Shown here in pieces: positions 61,203-64,000 of a stretch of DNA of 64,000 bases; the stretch's first letter is position 1; the number at the start of each line of letters is the position of its first letter. Position numbers and translations under genes: made by a program. The notes beneath the pieces are model-generated. The model had not been told where the DNA came from, did not search any database, and worked only from the letters and a program-made list of their open reading frames with translations. The stretch lies in contig JACPZK010000021.1 in NCBI GenBank assembly GCA_016195565.1, forward strand, positions 1 to 64,000, in the 5' to 3' direction. The stretch comes from Nitrospirota bacterium. Lineage in GTDB: Bacteria > Nitrospirota > Thermodesulfovibrionia > Thermodesulfovibrionales > UBA1546.

Positions 61203-63938
61203 ATGGAAAAGCTTGTCAGATTTTCATACGATAAACCGTGGATTATAATCCTTATTACCGCTTTACTGACTATTGCCCTTGCCATACCCGCGCTTCAGTT
61301 AAAGATAGATGTCTCAAGCGACAGGTTCATGGCAAGGGACACGCCGGAAAAGAAGAGATATGAAGAAACTAAAAAGGTCTTTGGCTCTGATGTCCTCTCT
61401 TTCGTTTATATAAGAGATTCCGACCTTTTCACTGAAAAGAAACTCAGCCGCCTCCGCGTGATGTTTGACCAGCTTGCTAACATGAAAGGTGTCGAGAAAG
61501 CTGAAAGCCTGTTCACAATTAATAACATCAAGGGACAGCAGGGCATGATTGATACAGCTCCGCTCCTTGACATAATACCCGGAGATCCAAATGAACTGCT
61601 GATAAAACAAAAAGACGCCATTGAGAATCCGGTAATTTACAGAAATTTCATTTCTCCTGACGGAAAATCCACGGTTATCTCCCTGTATCTCAGCAGGGAT
61701 AAAAAAGATGATAAGTTTGACAGTCGAATCAAAAAAGACATAGAAAAGGTTACAAGCGAATATAAAGGTGATTTTCAGGAAATATTCCAGACAGGCGCTC
61801 CTTATGTGAATACATCTATGTCGGAATATATCGTTGACGACCAGCTTGTTCTGGTGCCGATTGCTGTTTTTGTATTGCTTTTCACTATTATGCTGACACT
61901 CGGCAACTATCACGGAGCAATAGTGCCGACAATAAATGCCGCAATAAGTATTTTTTGGACGTTTGGCTTAATGCGATTGCTGAGCATACCGATAAATCCC
62001 CTTACTGCTATAGTGCCCGCTATTATGATTGTTATAGGCTCAACAGAAGATACACATATGGTCACTGAGTTTTTAGAAGCCACTTCCAAGGGCGAGCCTC
62101 CGAGAGAGGCTGTGCTTATCGGTATAGGCAAAAAGCTCGGCATGGCATTTTTCTTAACCGCGCTTACCACAGTTATCGGTTTTGGCACGATTGCCTTTAC
62201 TGATGTGGTTATCCTGCAGGATTTCGGAATAGCTTCAGGCATAGGGTTTTTCCTGAACTTTTTCATAACAGTAACCATGACGCCGGTATATCTCAGGTTT
62301 TTCGGCAAGTCCATTATGGCAAGAGGGTTCCATAAAGACACAAAAGGCAGCAAGCTTCTTGAAAAAATCGTGCATAAAGTAATCTACTGGGGCTATCAAT
62401 ACAGAAGAAGAATAATAATCGCAAGCTCTTTTGCCCTGATAATCTCGTTGATTGCTTCAGCTTTCATATATGTCAACAATGATGTCATATCATACTTTAA
62501 GAAAAGTTCTCCTATTGTAAAGGCTGCCGAAAAAATGCATGAAAACCTGTCGGGGCAGAATATCTTTTATGTCGTCTTTGAAAAAGATACGGGTGATTTT
62601 AAAAGCGCAGCCAGCCTTAAAAAGATAGAGGAGGCTGAAGCATACCTGAGAAACCTAAAGGTATTCGATACAGTGCTAAGCCTCCCCGACTACATATCAC
62701 TCGTAAACAAAGGGATGCAGAACGGAGACCCTGCATTTCACAAGGTCCCTGACTCTGATAATTTGATATCACAATACCTGCTGTTCTTCCAGCGGAATGA
62801 CATAGAGCGGTTCGTCTCAGGAGATTACTCTAAAGTCAATATCATGGTTCGTCATAATATTAATTCTTCCACAGAGTTAAATAATCTTGTTGAAAAAATC
62901 AAAAAAGATTTAAACAGCGGACGTTACGGCAAATACAGCAATGTTTTAATTACAGGCGAAGGAATTTTAATTGCAGATGCCGCTGAGAACTTTATATCAG
63001 GACAGCTCACATCTCTTATTTCAACAGCCGTAATGATAGCTGCAATAATGGCGTTCCTTTTTATGTCATGGAAAGCAGGATTGATTGTGCTAATACCAAA
63101 TCTGCTTCCGGTTGCCATATTCTTCGGCCTGATGGGAATTGCGGGAATTCCATTAAATGCGGGGACTGTTATGGTGGCGGCGGTTACCATTGGCATTGCC
63201 GTTGATGACACCACTGTATTTATGGTTCTTTACAACCAGAACCTTAAAAAATACGGTGATGAAAAAAAGGCGCTTGAAGATACGCTTATCGCGGAAATCA
63301 AACCTATATTCATTTCAAGCGTCTCGCTGGCAGTAGGGTTTGGGACCTTGGTCTTTTCGAAGTTCGTTCCCATAGTTCAGTTTGGCGCTCTCAGCGCATT
63401 TGTTATGGTCATCGCAGTTGTTACGGAATTGTTCATAACCCCTATGACGCTCTCATCTGTACGCCTTATCACTTTGTGGGATGTTATCGGCCTTGAGCTG
63501 AGAGACCGGCTCATCAAACAGTCCTTATTGCTTGAAGGCCTGAGCAAGTTCCAGATACGGCGGCTGATTCTGATGTCCCACATGCAGGATGCTAAGGCAG
63601 GAGAGCAGATAATCCGTGAAGGCGATGCGGGAGACAAAATGTATCTCGTTGTGGACGGTGAGATGTCCGTGTCTAAAGATGTCAATGGCAAACGGGCGTC
63701 TATTGCCACATTGGAACCTGGCGATGTATTCGGAGAAATTGCGCTTGTAAGCAGTCAGCCGAGGACAGCTGATGTGTTTGCTGTAACTAATGCAAAGCTT
63801 TTATCGCTTGACTGGAAAACACTTGAGAGATTGCGCCGCCTGAGCCCGTTCATCACTTCAAAGCTTTTCCTCAATATCTCAAAGATTTTAGGAAACCGCC
63901 TTATAGAAACTACGGACAAAATGGTATGCCGCATATAA
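61203..63938 (+). CDS. RND/MMPL-type transporter with C-terminal cyclic-nucleotide-binding domain
   Basis: A 911-residue inner-membrane protein with two MMPL/RND halves: helix 1 at 12-30, a periplasmic loop to about 215, helices 2-6 with GLMRLLSIPINPLTAIVPAI and LTALTTVIGFGTIAF, then a second set from about 405 with VAAVTIGIAVDDTTVFMVLY. Such proteins move hydrophobic substrates (hopanoids, lipids). From about residue 790 a CRP-like CNB domain follows: DAKAGEQIIREGDAGDKMYL, ATLEPGDVFGEIALVSSQPR, with the phosphate-binding GE..A..SQPRTA site. The fusion suggests activity gated by a cyclic nucleotide. It overlaps the next gene. Confidence 0.87.
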   Translation: MEKLVRFSYDKPWIIILITALLTIALAIPALQLKIDVSSDRFMARDTPEKKRYEETKKVFGSDVLSFVYIRDSDLFTEKKLSRLRVMFDQLANMKGVEKAESLFTINNIKGQQGMIDTAPLLDIIPGDPNELLIKQKDAIENPVIYRNFISPDGKSTVISLYLSRDKKDDKFDSRIKKDIEKVTSEYKGDFQEIFQTGAPYVNTSMSEYIVDDQLVLVPIAVFVLLFTIMLTLGNYHGAIVPTINAAISIFWTFGLMRLLSIPINPLTAIVPAIMIVIGSTEDTHMVTEFLEATSKGEPPREAVLIGIGKKLGMAFFLTALTTVIGFGTIAFTDVVILQDFGIASGIGFFLNFFITVTMTPVYLRFFGKSIMARGFHKDTKGSKLLEKIVHKVIYWGYQYRRRIIIASSFALIISLIASAFIYVNNDVISYFKKSSPIVKAAEKMHENLSGQNIFYVVFEKDTGDFKSAASLKKIEEAEAYLRNLKVFDTVLSLPDYISLVNKGMQNGDPAFHKVPDSDNLISQYLLFFQRNDIERFVSGDYSKVNIMVRHNINSSTELNNLVEKIKKDLNSGRYGKYSNVLITGEGILIADAAENFISGQLTSLISTAVMIAAIMAFLFMSWKAGLIVLIPNLLPVAIFFGLMGIAGIPLNAGTVMVAAVTIGIAVDDTTVFMVLYNQNLKKYGDEKKALEDTLIAEIKPIFISSVSLAVGFGTLVFSKFVPIVQFGALSAFVMVIAVVTELFITPMTLSSVRLITLWDVIGLELRDRLIKQSLLLEGLSKFQIRRLILMSHMQDAKAGEQIIREGDAGDKMYLVVDGEMSVSKDVNGKRASIATLEPGDVFGEIALVSSQPRTADVFAVTNAKLLSLDWKTLERLRRLSPFITSKLFLNISKILGNRLIETTDKMVCRI

Positions 63939-64000
63939 GATTCTGTTTAACAGCCATCATATTTATTCTGTTTTCAACAGTTGTTTTTGCACAGGACGAA
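63926..64000 (+). CDS. Exported protein, N-terminal part
   Basis: An ATG at 63926 inside the transporter gene opens a frame with a signal peptide (MPHIRFCLTAIIFILFSTVV then FAQDE) and a likely cleavage after FA-Q. The rest lies beyond the window. It overlaps the RND gene by 13 bases, so it is probably co-expressed and periplasmic or outer-membrane. Confidence 0.7.
   Translation, partial: MPHIRFCLTAIIFILFSTVVFAQDE

Overview
The window is a 64 kb stretch of a Gram-negative bacterial chromosome, mostly housekeeping operons with small accessory islands between them. An LPS sugar isomerase (gmhA), a LapA-LapB fusion, YidC, a class A PBP and a LolA-like/RND pair imply an outer membrane. The futalosine menaquinone genes (mqnC, mqnE), a complex I operon, a split ADP-forming acyl-CoA synthetase, a HARP-type protein-only RNase P and a selenocysteine peroxiredoxin fit an anaerobic Nitrospirota (Thermodesulfovibrionia-like) lineage best. 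That assignment is inference; no rRNA is present.

Layout. 1-7054: end of nuoH, then nuoI to nuoN. 7084-14023: a TraB/GumN protein, the pyruvate dehydrogenase-type E2, a Doc toxin with AbrB antitoxin, acdA, and E1 alpha/beta. 14049-18502: mqnC, mqnE, hemC, tyrS. 18613-26471: rpmH-yidD-yidC-mnmE without rnpA or khpB, a lone integron-type gene cassette between yidC and mnmE, then HARP, lapAB, rsfS and nadD. 26471-35894: an accessory region with toxin-antitoxin genes and remnants, an AAA ATPase, a compact restriction-modification locus (nuclease-methyltransferase fusion, HsdS, HEPN protein) controlled by a divergent XRE regulator, and a HigBA module. Two core genes (nadD and a UPF0158 gene) are partly duplicated around these inserts. 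36046-40253: proA, trpG, a four-helix-bundle gene, trpE, tRNA-Gly, tRNA-Cys. 40369-41801: decayed toxin-antitoxin pairs and a possible second cassette. 41858-52853: serS, speD, a glycosyltransferase, hisA, PBP1A, glcD, ruvC, gmhA, a Toprim protein, yraN, tRNA-Leu and the selenoprotein peroxiredoxin. 53152-59451: an MqsR-MqsA-SecB toxin-antitoxin-chaperone module and a type I restriction locus with a frameshifted hsdR. 59560-64000: acdB, a LolA-like protein, one isolated CRISPR-type repeat, and an RND transporter fused to a cyclic-nucleotide-binding domain.

Short repeats are a recurring theme. Three families (a TCATTCCCGC palindrome, GGGACAGTCCC pairs, and AT-rich 9-10-mers of the GTTAAAAGTT type) fill intergenic gaps and also sit in frame inside essential genes: nuoI, mqnC, hemC, mnmE, trpE and ruvC. 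Several genes have a -10 hexamer only 5-10 bases before the ATG and no Shine-Dalgarno sequence, suggesting leaderless transcripts.
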